This document shows, piece after piece, positions 1 through 8,963 of a DNA stretch of 46,447 bases. Location of the stretch: the NCBI GenBank assembly GCA_025350405.1, contig JANXXX010000018.1, forward strand, positions 1 through 46,447, read 5' to 3'. The translations under genes and the position numbers were made by a program. Within the stretch, counting starts at the first letter, position 1. Each line of letters starts with the position of its first letter. Below the pieces are notes generated by a model. It saw only the letters and a list, made by a program, of their open reading frames with translations, was not told the origin of the DNA and made no database searches. Source of the stretch: Gallionella sp. Its GTDB lineage: Bacteria > Pseudomonadota > Gammaproteobacteria > Burkholderiales > Gallionellaceae.

Positions 1-210
1 GCCGGGCCGAACCACGTGTTGCCGACCTCCGGCACTGCGCGCTTCTCTTCACCGTTGGGCGTATACGACTTCCAGAAACGCAGCAGCCTGATCCAGGTCT
101 CGGTACAAGGCGCGCACAAGCTGGGCGACATCGCTTCGGTATTGGCTTTCGGCGAAGGCCTGCAGGCGCATGCACAATCGGCGTTGTTCAGGAAGAATAC
201 TAAATCCTGA
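1..210 (+). CDS. hisD: Histidinol dehydrogenase, C-terminal end (partial)
   Basis: Reading frame 1 is open from the window edge to the TGA at 208-210 and gives the last 69 residues of histidinol dehydrogenase, starting [15 protein letters not shown] and continuing [14 protein letters not shown]. This is the conserved C-terminal domain of HisD, which contributes the GPNHVLPT loop near the active site and part of the dimer interface. The enzyme carries out the last two NAD-dependent oxidations of histidine synthesis, L-histidinol to L-histidine, in the cytosol. The 5' part lies outside the window. The next gene is not hisC, so the histidine genes do not continue here. Identification is firm from the motif string. 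Confidence 0.93.
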   Translation, partial: AGPNHVLPTSGTARFSSPLGVYDFQKRSSLIQVSVQGAHKLGDIASVLAFGEGLQAHAQSALFRKNTKS

Positions 211-262
211 TTTGGATAATGGCGCATTTGACCAGAACGGATAGTTGAAAGAGGAGCAGAGG

Positions 263-1579
263 GTGTCAGGTAACGATTACGAACAGTGCCAGAAATATTT
301 CAAGAAGGCGCTCAGCAAACAAAAAGAAAAGGATTTTGCCGCTGCCGAAAGTTTTTACAAGCGCGCGCTCCGCCATGACCCCATGCATCTCGATGCAAAT
401 TATTTGCTGGGAACGCTCTATGCGGAGCGGAGGGAGTTGGCGAATGCCCTGAAATATATGCGGCAGGCGGCAGATCTCAACCCTCGCTCTCACATGATCC
501 AGAATAACCTTGGCAACATCTATCAATTATCGGGACAGTTCGATAAGGCGATAGCATGTTACCAGCGCGCGCTCAGCTTTGAACCCAACATGCCCGAGGT
601 ACATAACAACCTGGGCAACATCTATAAGAGCCAGGATATGCTTGACGAGGCAGAGGCGTGTTACCGCCGTGCACTATTGCTGCGCCCGGATTTCGTCGAG
701 GTCTATTGCAATCTTGGTGGCGTGTTGCGCAGCCTGAAACAATTTCCGGAGGCAATTGAAAACTATCGTAAGGCGCTCGAGCTGTCGCCCGCGTTCAAGG
801 CGGCATATGAAGGACTGGGCATCTGCTATGCGGAGTTGGGCGAGCGCGATCAGGCAATTGCATGTTTTAACCGCTACCTGGAACTTGATCCCGGCGATAA
901 CAGCGAAGCGAAACTGCGCTTGGCACAATTGAATGCGGGGGAGATTCCCAAGCGCTATCCAACAGCGGTGATGCTCACCACTTACGAAAAGAAGGCACAA
1001 AACTGGGACGCCGATATTCAGCGGCCGGGCATGGAGTTTCTCGGTCCTCAGCACGTGCGCGAGATGCTGGAAGAACTAAAACTGCCGCAAGCGCGCCAAC
1101 TCGACGTTCTGGATATCGGTTGTGGCACAGGCGCATGCGGCGAGTATTTGCGGGGCTATGCCAAGCATCTTGAAGGCATCGATCTTTCCCCGCAAATGCT
1201 AGCGCAAGCAAAGAAAAAAGGCTATTACGACAAGCTCGAATGCGCCGATGCCGTGGGCTATATGCAGGGTTGCAAACGAACATACGATTTGATCGTCGCT
1301 TCCGGTGTGCTGATTTTGTTCAGCGATTTGACGCCAGTTTTTCAGGCTGTTGCACGGTTGTTAAAACCTGGCGGTGTTTTCGTCTTTACTCTGTATCGTA
1401 GCGAATCCGAAGCGGTGATGGTGCGTCATAACTTGCACTTTGCCCACAGCGCAGCCTATGTGCAGGAAACGGCCCAAGGAGCTGATTTACAACTTGTCTT
1501 GCTTGAGCAAGAGGTGCATGAGTATGATCTCGGCGAGCCGCAACCCGGCTGGATAGCGGCTTTACGCAAAGTCGCGTGA
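263..1579 (+). CDS. TPR-repeat SAM-dependent methyltransferase
   Basis: The 438-residue protein has an N-terminal array of about six 34-residue tetratricopeptide repeats (roughly residues 5-222, with recurring NLGNIY/A..CYQRAL patterns). A class I methyltransferase domain follows, with SAM motif I VLDIGCGTG at about residues 281-289 and a post-motif LKPGGVFVFTLY. It resembles the predicted TPR-containing methyltransferases of COG4976. The substrate is unknown; the TPRs suggest a protein or a partner-bound target. An upstream TTG at 245 is in frame, but AGGAG at 252-256 sits six bases before the GTG at 263, so I take 263 as the start. It follows hisD by about 50 bases and may be co-transcribed with it. 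It converges on the next gene. Confidence 0.8.
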   Translation: MSGNDYEQCQKYFKKALSKQKEKDFAAAESFYKRALRHDPMHLDANYLLGTLYAERRELANALKYMRQAADLNPRSHMIQNNLGNIYQLSGQFDKAIACYQRALSFEPNMPEVHNNLGNIYKSQDMLDEAEACYRRALLLRPDFVEVYCNLGGVLRSLKQFPEAIENYRKALELSPAFKAAYEGLGICYAELGERDQAIACFNRYLELDPGDNSEAKLRLAQLNAGEIPKRYPTAVMLTTYEKKAQNWDADIQRPGMEFLGPQHVREMLEELKLPQARQLDVLDIGCGTGACGEYLRGYAKHLEGIDLSPQMLAQAKKKGYYDKLECADAVGYMQGCKRTYDLIVASGVLILFSDLTPVFQAVARLLKPGGVFVFTLYRSESEAVMVRHNLHFAHSAAYVQETAQGADLQLVLLEQEVHEYDLGEPQPGWIAALRKVA

Positions 1580-1596
1580 TCAAAGGTTAGGTCGTA

Positions 1597-1628
1597 ACAC
1601 GCATCGGACAACAGCCTGTGTTGCGTGT
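1597..1628. terminator. Possible bidirectional terminator between convergent genes
   Basis: ACACGCA at 1597-1603 and TGCGTGT at 1622-1628 form a 7-bp inverted repeat with an 18-nt loop. It lies in the 50-bp gap between two convergent genes. GTGAT and ATCAC just outside could extend pairing. There is no clear U-tract, so the role is inferred from position. Confidence 0.3.
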
Positions 1629-1629
1629 A

Positions 1630-3276
1630 TCACTTCTTTTCCACTTGCCGGTACAGCCGATAATGTTCGCCCTTGTCGCCTTTGCGGCTGCCCTCCCAGA
1701 TTTTTTCCCAGCGCGTTTCGTCGAGCAGCGGCCTGGATAATTTGTCGCCCTGGATCAGGCGCAAATCACAACGATGTTTAGAGTCGCGCTGCGTGATGAT
1801 GTTGCCGAAATAATGCAACATGGCGCGTTGCCCATCGCCGAGGTTTTCGCCGGCGACACATTGGTAGTGTTTCGGCAGAGCTTGTTTCAGCGTGGCAACC
1901 ATGGTGCGGTAACTTTTACCGCTGTCCAGCCAGGGCAGCCACAGTGTCATCGCGAGTATCCAGATCAGCGTAATACCGGATGCCCAATTTAAAGCCGCTC
2001 GGCGCATTGAACGTCCGACACGCCATACCACCACGACCCACATCACCGTGGCGATGATGGCGATGACGAATGGCGTGGTATGCAATTCCGGTTCGAAGCC
2101 GGGCTGATAATCTTTCAGCCAATGTGTGATCTTGGCCTGGTTATCCAGCAGCAAACCCGACCAGCCCCACCACATCAGGATAGCGAGCAGCGCGAAAGTC
2201 ATGATCCCGAACCAGTCCAGCGCGTTGGCTGCGCCGCGTTTCAACATGGATAGCGAGGCAGTCGCCAGCAGCGTGATCGGCAGCAGCATCGGCAAGGCAA
2301 ACGCCTCCTCTATTTTTGCCGAGAGGCTGAGGGTGATGAGCATTACCGCGAAACTGACCAAGGGTAACTGCAAATCATCGCGTTGCGTCAAGCGCCTGCG
2401 CGACTGCCATACTATCCAGCCTGCCAGCGGCAGGGCCGGCCATGCCAGCCACGGCAGGTTTTCCAGATAATAGAAAGCATCCTTGTTGAACCCGGTTTTC
2501 GCATATCCGATCCAGTTGCCGATGTTGTGCGTCCACGCCCAGTCGTCAAATAATTGCGGGGAGTGCTGATACAGCAGCAGTGGCCAGATGGTAAGCCAAG
2601 GCAAAGCAAACAGGACAGCGATGGAGATGCTGAGATAATAATTGCGCTTGCGCCAATTTTGAAACAGCAGCGGCAAGCTTGCCGCGATCAGCACGAATAG
2701 GATCGGCGAGATAAAGCCCTTGGACATGAAACCGATGCCCATGCCCGTGCCGATCCACACGCCGGCACGTAGGAAGCGTTCCTGGCTCAGGGTAAAGCCG
2801 TAAAGCATCATTGCGCAACCGGTCAGCAAAGCGAGATCGGTAAGCATTTCGTGCGCGCACACCAGCATGCCCAGGCAGCCGATCAGGATGATCGCCGCAG
2901 CCCAGCCGCGGTTTTCGCCGTACAACTTGCGGCCCGAAAGACCAAGGAACAGCAGTGTAAGTGCGGTGTAAAAACCGCTGGCAAGGCGCGCGCCGTCATG
3001 TAACGGCAACCAGGGTGAGAATAGTTTTGCAAACAGCGCGGCAGTCCAATAATACAGCGGCGGATTGTCCATAAAAGGTTCGCCCGCGAGGGTGGGCACT
3101 AACCAATCGCCATTTTGCAGCATCGAATAAATCAGCCCGAAGCTAAATGCATCATCCGGTTTCCACGGGTCGTGCCCGACCAGCCCGGTACCCAGCCAGA
3201 TCAGGCACAGCAGCCCGAGCAGCAGCGCTTTGGCGGGAGTGATCGGGTGGGGGTCGGTGGGTTTGATGAAGTACAT
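1630..3276 (-). CDS. ArnT/GT39-like membrane glycosyltransferase
   Basis: A 548-residue integral membrane protein of the dolichyl-phosphate-mannose mannosyltransferase (PMT/ArnT, GT39) type. The N-terminus has a first membrane helix followed by the periplasmic catalytic loop DPWKPDDAFSFG and the downstream MDNPPLYYW stretch, both typical of this GT-C family. About ten further hydrophobic helices follow, ending in a soluble C-terminal domain of about 120 residues. Such enzymes move a sugar from a polyprenyl-phosphate donor onto lipid A or another envelope acceptor on the periplasmic side. The acceptor cannot be told from sequence. No arn genes are next to it. No strong Shine-Dalgarno is visible before the chosen ATG at 3276. 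Family assignment is secure, substrate is not. Confidence 0.82.
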   Translation of the reverse strand: MYFIKPTDPHPITPAKALLLGLLCLIWLGTGLVGHDPWKPDDAFSFGLIYSMLQNGDWLVPTLAGEPFMDNPPLYYWTAALFAKLFSPWLPLHDGARLASGFYTALTLLFLGLSGRKLYGENRGWAAAIILIGCLGMLVCAHEMLTDLALLTGCAMMLYGFTLSQERFLRAGVWIGTGMGIGFMSKGFISPILFVLIAASLPLLFQNWRKRNYYLSISIAVLFALPWLTIWPLLLYQHSPQLFDDWAWTHNIGNWIGYAKTGFNKDAFYYLENLPWLAWPALPLAGWIVWQSRRRLTQRDDLQLPLVSFAVMLITLSLSAKIEEAFALPMLLPITLLATASLSMLKRGAANALDWFGIMTFALLAILMWWGWSGLLLDNQAKITHWLKDYQPGFEPELHTTPFVIAIIATVMWVVVVWRVGRSMRRAALNWASGITLIWILAMTLWLPWLDSGKSYRTMVATLKQALPKHYQCVAGENLGDGQRAMLHYFGNIITQRDSKHRCDLRLIQGDKLSRPLLDETRWEKIWEGSRKGDKGEHYRLYRQVEKK

Positions 3277-3280
3277 GCGT

Positions 3281-3432
3281 CAGCTTATCCTAAAAAAATC
3301 CAGATTTCATCCCAACTGCTGTGTTGCGGGAAAAATTTCTTGCTTACATATACCCCATATGCGGCGCGGCGAAATTTTTCCCACGCCTTGCATTTGGGCG
3401 AACTCTGAATTTTTGGAGACATCGTAAGCTGA
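3281..3432. repeat. Long nested imperfect palindrome
   Basis: Several inverted-repeat pairs share one centre near 3355: CAGCTTA (3281-3287) with TAAGCTG (3426-3432), GGGAAAAATTTC (3328-3339) with GAAATTTTTCCC (3371-3382), and CATAT (3347-3351) with ATATG (3357-3361). The region between is also imperfectly complementary. The whole 150-bp stretch could fold into one long hairpin. It lies between the GT39 gene start and the rpmE terminator. It has the look of an interspersed palindromic repeat, but no second copy is in this window. Confidence 0.6.
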
Positions 3433-3450
3433 TACGGAATTGTCGCCGCA

Positions 3451-3479
3451 AATAAAAAAGGCAGCAAATGCTGCCTTTT
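3451..3479 (-). terminator. Intrinsic terminator of rpmE
   Basis: AAAAGGCAGC (3456-3465), a 4-nt loop, and GCTGCCTTTT (3470-3479) form a perfect 10-bp hairpin. On the minus strand it is followed by TTTTTTATT. It lies 60 bp downstream of the rpmE stop codon. Confidence 0.85.
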
Positions 3480-3539
3480 GAAGGAACCCATGAGCAATTC
3501 CTTTGAACAATCCTGAAGCGATTGCCCGGTGGCCGGCTG

Positions 3540-3755
3540 TTACGCGGCAGCCTTGGTGCCGTATTTCTGGCGGAACTTGTCGATGCGACCGGCAGTATCC
3601 ATGATCTTCTGTGTGCCGGTGTAGAACGGGTGGCACTCGGAGCAAACCTCGATGTTCAGTGCGGGCTTGCCCATCACGGACTTGGTCTTGAAGCTGTTGC
3701 CGCAACTGCAAGTCACGGTGATTTCCTGGTAATTTGGGTGTGTATCTGCTTTCAT
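3540..3755 (-). CDS. rpmE: Large ribosomal subunit protein bL31
   Basis: A 71-residue protein starting [12 protein letters not shown] with the bL31 signature CSCGNSF and [10 protein letters not shown]. The cysteines at both places mark the zinc-binding (C+) form of L31, used when zinc is sufficient; C- paralogues replace it under zinc starvation. It binds the 50S subunit at the bridge to 30S. The frame continues upstream of this ATG, but AAGGA seven bases before it and the family length fix the start at 3755. A strong intrinsic terminator follows at 3451-3479, so it is transcribed alone. The divergent neighbour is a transporter gene. Confidence 0.95.
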   Translation of the reverse strand: MKADTHPNYQEITVTCSCGNSFKTKSVMGKPALNIEVCSECHPFYTGTQKIMDTAGRIDKFRQKYGTKAAA

Positions 3756-3981
3756 TTTATTTCCTTGCGAGTAGTTTCGTGCGGCGGGTGTACGCACTCG
3801 GGTATTGCATAAGGGGGCGCATTATCCATAAAAATAGGGAGTTGCGCAAATTTTTGTATGCTCACGAATACATGATTCTGCGCTAACACAGTGTGGGCGC
3901 GCGCCGCGCTCCTACTAGTCCTGACGGCTCGCATCACATACACTCTGCATATTGAGATTGAATTAACAAGGAGTGAAACAT

Positions 3982-5253
3982 ATGCCTACGCTGAGTCGCA
4001 GTGATTACCGGACGCTGGTGTTGGCCGCATTGGGCGGTGCACTGGAGTTTTACGATTTCATCATTTTCGTGTTCTTTGCGGTGGTGATAGCGAAGCTGTT
4101 CTTTCCGCCCGACATGCCGGATTGGTTGCGCCAATTGCAGACCTTCGGCATTTTTGCGGCAGGTTATCTGGCGCGCCCGCTGGGCGGCATCGTGATGGCG
4201 CACTTCGGCGATCTGCTCGGGCGCAAACGCATGTTCATGCTGAGCATCTTCCTGATGGCCGTGCCGACGCTGGCAATCGGCTTGTTGCCGACCTATGCCG
4301 TGATCGGCATCTGGGCGCCGCTGCTGTTGCTTGCCTTGCGCGTGCTGCAGGGTGCGGCGATTGGTGGCGAAGTGCCGGGTGCCTGGGTGTTCGTCTCCGA
4401 GCATGTCCCGCCGCGCCATGTCGGCTTCGCCTGCGGCACGTTGACTGCCGGGCTGACCGGCGGCATCCTGCTCGGTTCGCTGGTGGCGACCGCGATCAAC
4501 AAGCTGTACGCACCCGCCGAATTGCTCACCGAAGGTTGGCGCGTGCCGTTCATCATCGGCGGGATTTTTGGTTTGGTGTCGGTGTGGTTGCGCCAGTGGC
4601 TGCATGAAACGCCAGTGTTCAAGGAGATGATGTTGCGGCAAATGTTGGCCAACGAGTTGCCGTTGAAAACGGTGATACGTGAACATCGTCCCGCCGTGAT
4701 TCTGACCATGCTGATGACCTGGCTGCTGTCCGCGGCGATCGTTGTGATGATCTTGATGACCCCGACGCTGGTGCAGAAGCTCTATGCCATTCCCGCCGCG
4801 ACAGCGTTGCAGGCGAACAGCATTGCGACACTATTTTTAAGTCTGGGCTGCGTGGCGTTCGGCGCGCTGGCCGATCGTTATGGCGCCGGCAGAGTGTTGA
4901 TGGCCGGTTGTGTGATGCTGGGCATCACCTCGGCGCTGTTCTATCAGCAGATGGCGGTCGTCCCGCAAAACATCAATGGCCTGTATGCTTTGTGCGGATT
5001 CTTTGTCGGCGTGATTGGTGTGGTGCCCAGCGTTGCCGTCAAGGCATTTCCGCCGGTGGTGCGTTTTTCCGGATTGTCATTTTCCTATAATGTGGCTTAT
5101 GCGATTTTTGGCGGGCTTACGCCGGTAGTGGTGAGCATGCTGCTGCCGCTCGATCCTTTGGCTCCCGCGCATTATGTGGAGGTGTTGAGTGCGGTGGGCA
5201 TGATGATCGGAGGGTATTTGTGGCGAAAAGACCAAGCAGCGGGGCACGGGTAA
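3982..5253 (+). CDS. MFS transporter, metabolite:H+ symporter (ProP/ShiA-like)
   Basis: A 423-residue, 12-helix major facilitator. The N-terminal GGALEFYDFIIF and the loop 2-3 motif GGIVMAHFGDLLGRKR are hallmarks of the metabolite:H+ symporter (MHS) family, which moves organic acids, betaines or shikimate across the inner membrane. RVLQGAAIGGEVPG in helix 4 is also typical. The specific substrate is not readable from sequence. AAGGAG at 3968-3973 lies eight bases before the ATG at 3982, which I prefer over an in-frame GTG at 3973. It is monocistronic by context: divergent from rpmE and 70 bp before ispB. Confidence 0.85.
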   Translation: MPTLSRSDYRTLVLAALGGALEFYDFIIFVFFAVVIAKLFFPPDMPDWLRQLQTFGIFAAGYLARPLGGIVMAHFGDLLGRKRMFMLSIFLMAVPTLAIGLLPTYAVIGIWAPLLLLALRVLQGAAIGGEVPGAWVFVSEHVPPRHVGFACGTLTAGLTGGILLGSLVATAINKLYAPAELLTEGWRVPFIIGGIFGLVSVWLRQWLHETPVFKEMMLRQMLANELPLKTVIREHRPAVILTMLMTWLLSAAIVVMILMTPTLVQKLYAIPAATALQANSIATLFLSLGCVAFGALADRYGAGRVLMAGCVMLGITSALFYQQMAVVPQNINGLYALCGFFVGVIGVVPSVAVKAFPPVVRFSGLSFSYNVAYAIFGGLTPVVVSMLLPLDPLAPAHYVEVLSAVGMMIGGYLWRKDQAAGHG

Positions 5254-5323
5254 AATATTTTATGCGACAATGCGCGCCGCGCCGTGCACCTATTATTCAG
5301 GCTCCAACTATTCAGGATAGAAA

Positions 5324-6292
5324 GTGTTTCTAGAAAACCTCAAGCAATTACTTGCAGCGGACATGGCTGCGGTGGATCAGGCGATACGCACACGCCTGCG
5401 TTCCGAAGTGCTGCTAGTCAACCAGGTTGGCGAATACATCGTCAACAGCGGCGGCAAACGCTTGCGCCCGGCATTGGTGGTGTTATCTGCCGAAGCCTTT
5501 GGTTATCAGGGCAAGCAGCATCACGACCTGGCGGCGGTGGTGGAATTCATTCATACCGCCACGTTGTTGCACGATGACGTGGTGGATGAATCCGAGTTAC
5601 GCCGCGGCCGGGCTACTGCCAGCACGTTGTTCGGCAATGCATCTAGTGTGCTGGTTGGCGACTTTTTATACTCACGCGCTTTTCAGATGATGGTCGAAGT
5701 GGGCGAGATGCGCGTGATGCAAATCTTGGCCGATGCGACCAACACCATTGCCGAGGGCGAAGTGTTGCAACTGCTCAACTGCCACGATGCCGATGTGGAT
5801 GTCGACAGCTATATGCGCGTGATCCATTGCAAGACCGCCAAGCTGTTTGAGGCGGCGATGCGCCTCGGAGCGATCCTGGGTAAGGCCGGTGCTGCGGAAG
5901 AACAGGCTGTGGCCGAATATGGCATGCATCTGGGCACGGCATTCCAGTTGGTGGACGATGTGCTCGACTACTCGGCTGACGAACTGCAAACCGGCAAGCA
6001 TCTCGGCGACGATCTCGCCGAAGGCAAACCGACATTGCCGCTGATCTATGCGATGCAGCATGGTTCGGCTGTGCAGGCCGCCGTTGTGCGCAGCGCAATC
6101 GAGCAGGGCGACGTGGGAAAATTCGTCGAAGTGCTGCAAATCATTTGTGCCACTGGTGCGCTTAATTTCACCCGCCAGCAAGCCATGCGCGAAGCCGAGT
6201 CGGCGTGCGCCGCCATTGCCCCGCTGGCGGATTCAAAATACAAACGATGTTTGTTAGAATTGGCGCACTTCGCTGCGACGCGGCAATTCTAA
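5324..6292 (+). CDS. ispB: Octaprenyl (polyprenyl) diphosphate synthase
   Basis: A 322-residue trans-long-chain prenyltransferase. Both aspartate-rich motifs are present: HDDVVD with D84, D85 and D88, and VDDVLD with D211, D212 and D215; they bind Mg and the allylic diphosphate. GGKRLRP near residue 43 binds isopentenyl diphosphate. It extends farnesyl diphosphate by successive isopentenyl units to make the ubiquinone side chain (C40 in E. coli; length here not provable). The start is a GTG at 5324 with a weak purine-rich site upstream. In many betaproteobacteria ispB is followed by a tRNA-Pro gene, as here. Confidence 0.92.
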   Translation: MFLENLKQLLAADMAAVDQAIRTRLRSEVLLVNQVGEYIVNSGGKRLRPALVVLSAEAFGYQGKQHHDLAAVVEFIHTATLLHDDVVDESELRRGRATASTLFGNASSVLVGDFLYSRAFQMMVEVGEMRVMQILADATNTIAEGEVLQLLNCHDADVDVDSYMRVIHCKTAKLFEAAMRLGAILGKAGAAEEQAVAEYGMHLGTAFQLVDDVLDYSADELQTGKHLGDDLAEGKPTLPLIYAMQHGSAVQAAVVRSAIEQGDVGKFVEVLQIICATGALNFTRQQAMREAESACAAIAPLADSKYKRCLLELAHFAATRQF

Positions 6293-6463
6293 GGATGCCT
6301 GTTAAATCCGCTGCAGCCGCGCTGGCGGCGTTAAAACCAGGCTCAAAATCCTCGTGTACTATTTGTACGCTCCGGTTTCGCGCCTGATTTTTCCTTGTCA
6401 TCATCGGCTTGATCGGACTTCCAGAGGCATCCTTCTGAGGTCTTCATTGGACAGTTTTAAAAA

Positions 6464-6536
<73 letters not shown>

Positions 6537-6749
6537 AGCGATGAGGAGCCTCCGTGATCCATAGTTCGGTTGCTTTGAAATTGTTGCGGCAGACTTGTGC
6601 TGCTTCATTCAGCGAACCTACGGCAACTTGAACATTTTTTCAGTGATAGGGCCGGGCAATTGCCGCGCCAGATTGCGTAAAGCCCAATTGCATAATGTTG
6701 TAAAATTTATGCGTATAGAAACAATTTCGAGCCTTTAGATCAATATCCT

Positions 6750-8516
6750 ATGTTCTCCCTCCTGGCCCTCTGGGCGATTCTAGGCGTAATTTTTACTTTC
6801 ACCGGCATGCCGATCCTGTATGCATGCAAGGCACAAACCTGCTTGCAAAAGAACGAGGATAGGATATTTGTGGCCATCTGGCTTGGCATCATCGCGCTGG
6901 CGAATATGCTGCTACTCGCTTCGTTAGTTACGGCGTTAACCGGGTACGTAACAACATTCCTTGTTGCAATAATGCTGTTGCCCTATTTTTTCAGGCGCTA
7001 TGAGTTTTTTGCGACACGGCCGGTATTTGATTTTATAACCGGCGCTATTTTTATTGCCGTCACGCTCCTGGTGGCGGCCCTGGCAGCAATCATGTCAAGT
7101 GGGTTACCGGAAGACTCCGGTTCATACCACATCCCAATGATCTCATGGCTGGTTGAATATGGATCCGTTCCTGGGGTGGCTCTAATTCATGACCATTTCG
7201 GTTTCACCAGCACATGGTTTGCACTGCTGGCCCCGTTAAAGTCAGCGTGGCTTCAAGGGCATCTGATCATAGGCATGAACAGTTTTATCTTTTTTATGAT
7301 GATTGCGCAAACCCTCATGAAGTTACACCGGGTGTGGAGCCGTCAAGCCGACGTTGGTGACTGGTTTTTTATTATCTTCAGTGCCTTGTTTTGCCGTTTT
7401 TTCTTTGCCGGCCTGATTTTTTCTCCTTCTCCCGATTTGCCAGCGACGCTATTAATCATGGTCACGGCATGGCTAATCATTGCACTTGCGATGAATGATG
7501 ACGCGAACATTCACAGCATGACCCGGCGGCCCGGATTGGTTGCGCTTATTCTTGCCTCGGGCGCTGTGTCGATCAAGTTCGGGTCGATGCCGTTGCTTGG
7601 TGCGGCGGCGGTTTACTATATTTTTGCTTCTGGATTCAATTTACGCAAAGTGTGGATTGCGCTTGCAGTCATCGCCCCATTTATCGCCATACACATGCTC
7701 GTTTCTACCATTACGTCAGGATGCCCCCTGTATCCCGCGCCATATTTTTGTACTGACTTGCCGTGGTCATTGGGTGTCGAGAATGCGCGCAAGATGTCAT
7801 CCGAAATTTTTGAATTTGCAAAGTGGGTGGGGCCAGCCCCGGCAGATGCAAACGGTTTAAATTGGCTATGGCATAAACCGCCCAACAATAATGTGTTTAA
7901 TGACAAACCATTGATGCTGGGATTGCTCATCATAAATATTTCGTGCGGCATGGGGTTATATCTTATGCACACAAAAAATAACAAAGGGACGATCATTTAT
8001 ACAACTCTCATTGCGCTTTCCGGGGTTGCGTTTACCCTGGTAACAGCACCGCACCTGCGCTTTGGTTTGGGATATTTTTTGGTGGTGCCCTCATTGATCG
8101 GCGCATTGTTGTTGATAGCGCTGACGCAAACCTTGCGTAATAAAATTATTCACCTGAACAAACTTTTGGCGTTACTGGCATTCATTGTCATGGGGTATTC
8201 TGTATATCCGGTAACAAAGTTTTACATGCCCGACATGCAAACAGCAAAGGAGATGTTGAGCCTGGCAGATGAGTGGATATTTATGCCATGGCCGCCAGTG
8301 GAGGCGCTGAAGCTGGAGCAAGTCAAAGGCAATAATTTTGAATATTTCATTCCTGCTACCCCCAATCGTGCAGCAGGATTATGTTTGGACGCGCCCCTGC
8401 CTTGCGCGCAAGGTCGCATAGATAATGTCTGGTTAAGGGACGAAAACGCAGGGTTTCAAAAAGGGTTCGTCAATAACAAGGATTTCGTAAGCAAGCCATC
8501 GCTTGGCCCGCATTAA
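6750..8516 (+). CDS. Large polytopic membrane protein (LIC_10190-like)
   Basis: A 588-residue protein with about a dozen hydrophobic segments and a soluble C-terminal tail of about 70 residues. After the first helices comes a periplasm-facing stretch, SGSYHIPMISWLVEYG followed by VPGVALIHDHFGFTS. Its YHIP...YGxVPG...HxxFGF pattern resembles the LIC_10190/GT-C-like membrane proteins thought to act as polyprenyl-linked glycosyltransferases in surface glycan assembly. I cannot identify a catalytic residue. It converges on a GT2/GtrA pair, which supports a glycan role. Codon use is more AT-rich than its neighbours, a mild hint of separate ancestry. Function is an inference. Confidence 0.55.
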   Translation: MFSLLALWAILGVIFTFTGMPILYACKAQTCLQKNEDRIFVAIWLGIIALANMLLLASLVTALTGYVTTFLVAIMLLPYFFRRYEFFATRPVFDFITGAIFIAVTLLVAALAAIMSSGLPEDSGSYHIPMISWLVEYGSVPGVALIHDHFGFTSTWFALLAPLKSAWLQGHLIIGMNSFIFFMMIAQTLMKLHRVWSRQADVGDWFFIIFSALFCRFFFAGLIFSPSPDLPATLLIMVTAWLIIALAMNDDANIHSMTRRPGLVALILASGAVSIKFGSMPLLGAAAVYYIFASGFNLRKVWIALAVIAPFIAIHMLVSTITSGCPLYPAPYFCTDLPWSLGVENARKMSSEIFEFAKWVGPAPADANGLNWLWHKPPNNNVFNDKPLMLGLLIINISCGMGLYLMHTKNNKGTIIYTTLIALSGVAFTLVTAPHLRFGLGYFLVVPSLIGALLLIALTQTLRNKIIHLNKLLALLAFIVMGYSVYPVTKFYMPDMQTAKEMLSLADEWIFMPWPPVEALKLEQVKGNNFEYFIPATPNRAAGLCLDAPLPCAQGRIDNVWLRDENAGFQKGFVNNKDFVSKPSLGPH

Positions 8517-8591
8517 ATCAGGGGCGCGAATCTTTTCTCAATGTTTCGCTGGATTCTTTTAGTGCTCCAACACGGCAAACAGGGTAAACCG

Positions 8592-8963
8592 TTATTCTGG
8601 AAACACCAATGTTTTACGAAGCCCGTAGTTCCAGGCAAAAAGAAGTGTTGTCGCTGTAAGCTTGGACACCAGCATGTTCACGCCCATGCCCTCGATAAGC
8701 AGCCAGAGGATTACTTGGTTTATCACCAGCCCGGTTCCGCTCACCAAAAATATGAGGAACACTTCATGATGTTTTTGGAAGCGGATGCCGCTTTTAAATA
8801 CATACCTGATAGACAAGAAGTAATTCACCAGTGTCGCTAAAATGAAACTGGCGAGCGCGGATTGAAACCAGCCGATATTTAATATGCTCGTGAACAAAAA
8901 AAAGCAGCTGATATCCACACTGGCGGCGGTTCCGCCAACAGCAAAATACCGTACAATTTTCAT
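8592..8963 (-). CDS. GtrA-family membrane protein
   Basis: A 123-residue protein starting [20 protein letters not shown], with four predicted membrane helices and the [12 protein letters not shown] motif between helices 2 and 3 that defines the GtrA family. GtrA proteins are proposed to flip polyprenyl-phosphate-linked glucose or similar sugars across the inner membrane for O-antigen or teichoic acid decoration. Its ATG overlaps the stop codon of the upstream glycosyltransferase in an ATGA, so the two are translationally coupled and likely act as one unit. Confidence 0.85.
   Translation of the reverse strand: MKIVRYFAVGGTAASVDISCFFLFTSILNIGWFQSALASFILATLVNYFLSIRYVFKSGIRFQKHHEVFLIFLVSGTGLVINQVILWLLIEGMGVNMLVSKLTATTLLFAWNYGLRKTLVFPE

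Noticed and set aside
3934-4686. A 250-codon open frame on the minus strand opposite the MHS transporter
   Set aside because: It is rich in His/Gln/Arg, has no family resemblance, and lies wholly antisense to a well-supported membrane transporter gene.
8541-8840. A 99-codon plus-strand frame opposite the GtrA gene
   Set aside because: It is antisense to a well-supported GtrA protein and has no family resemblance.
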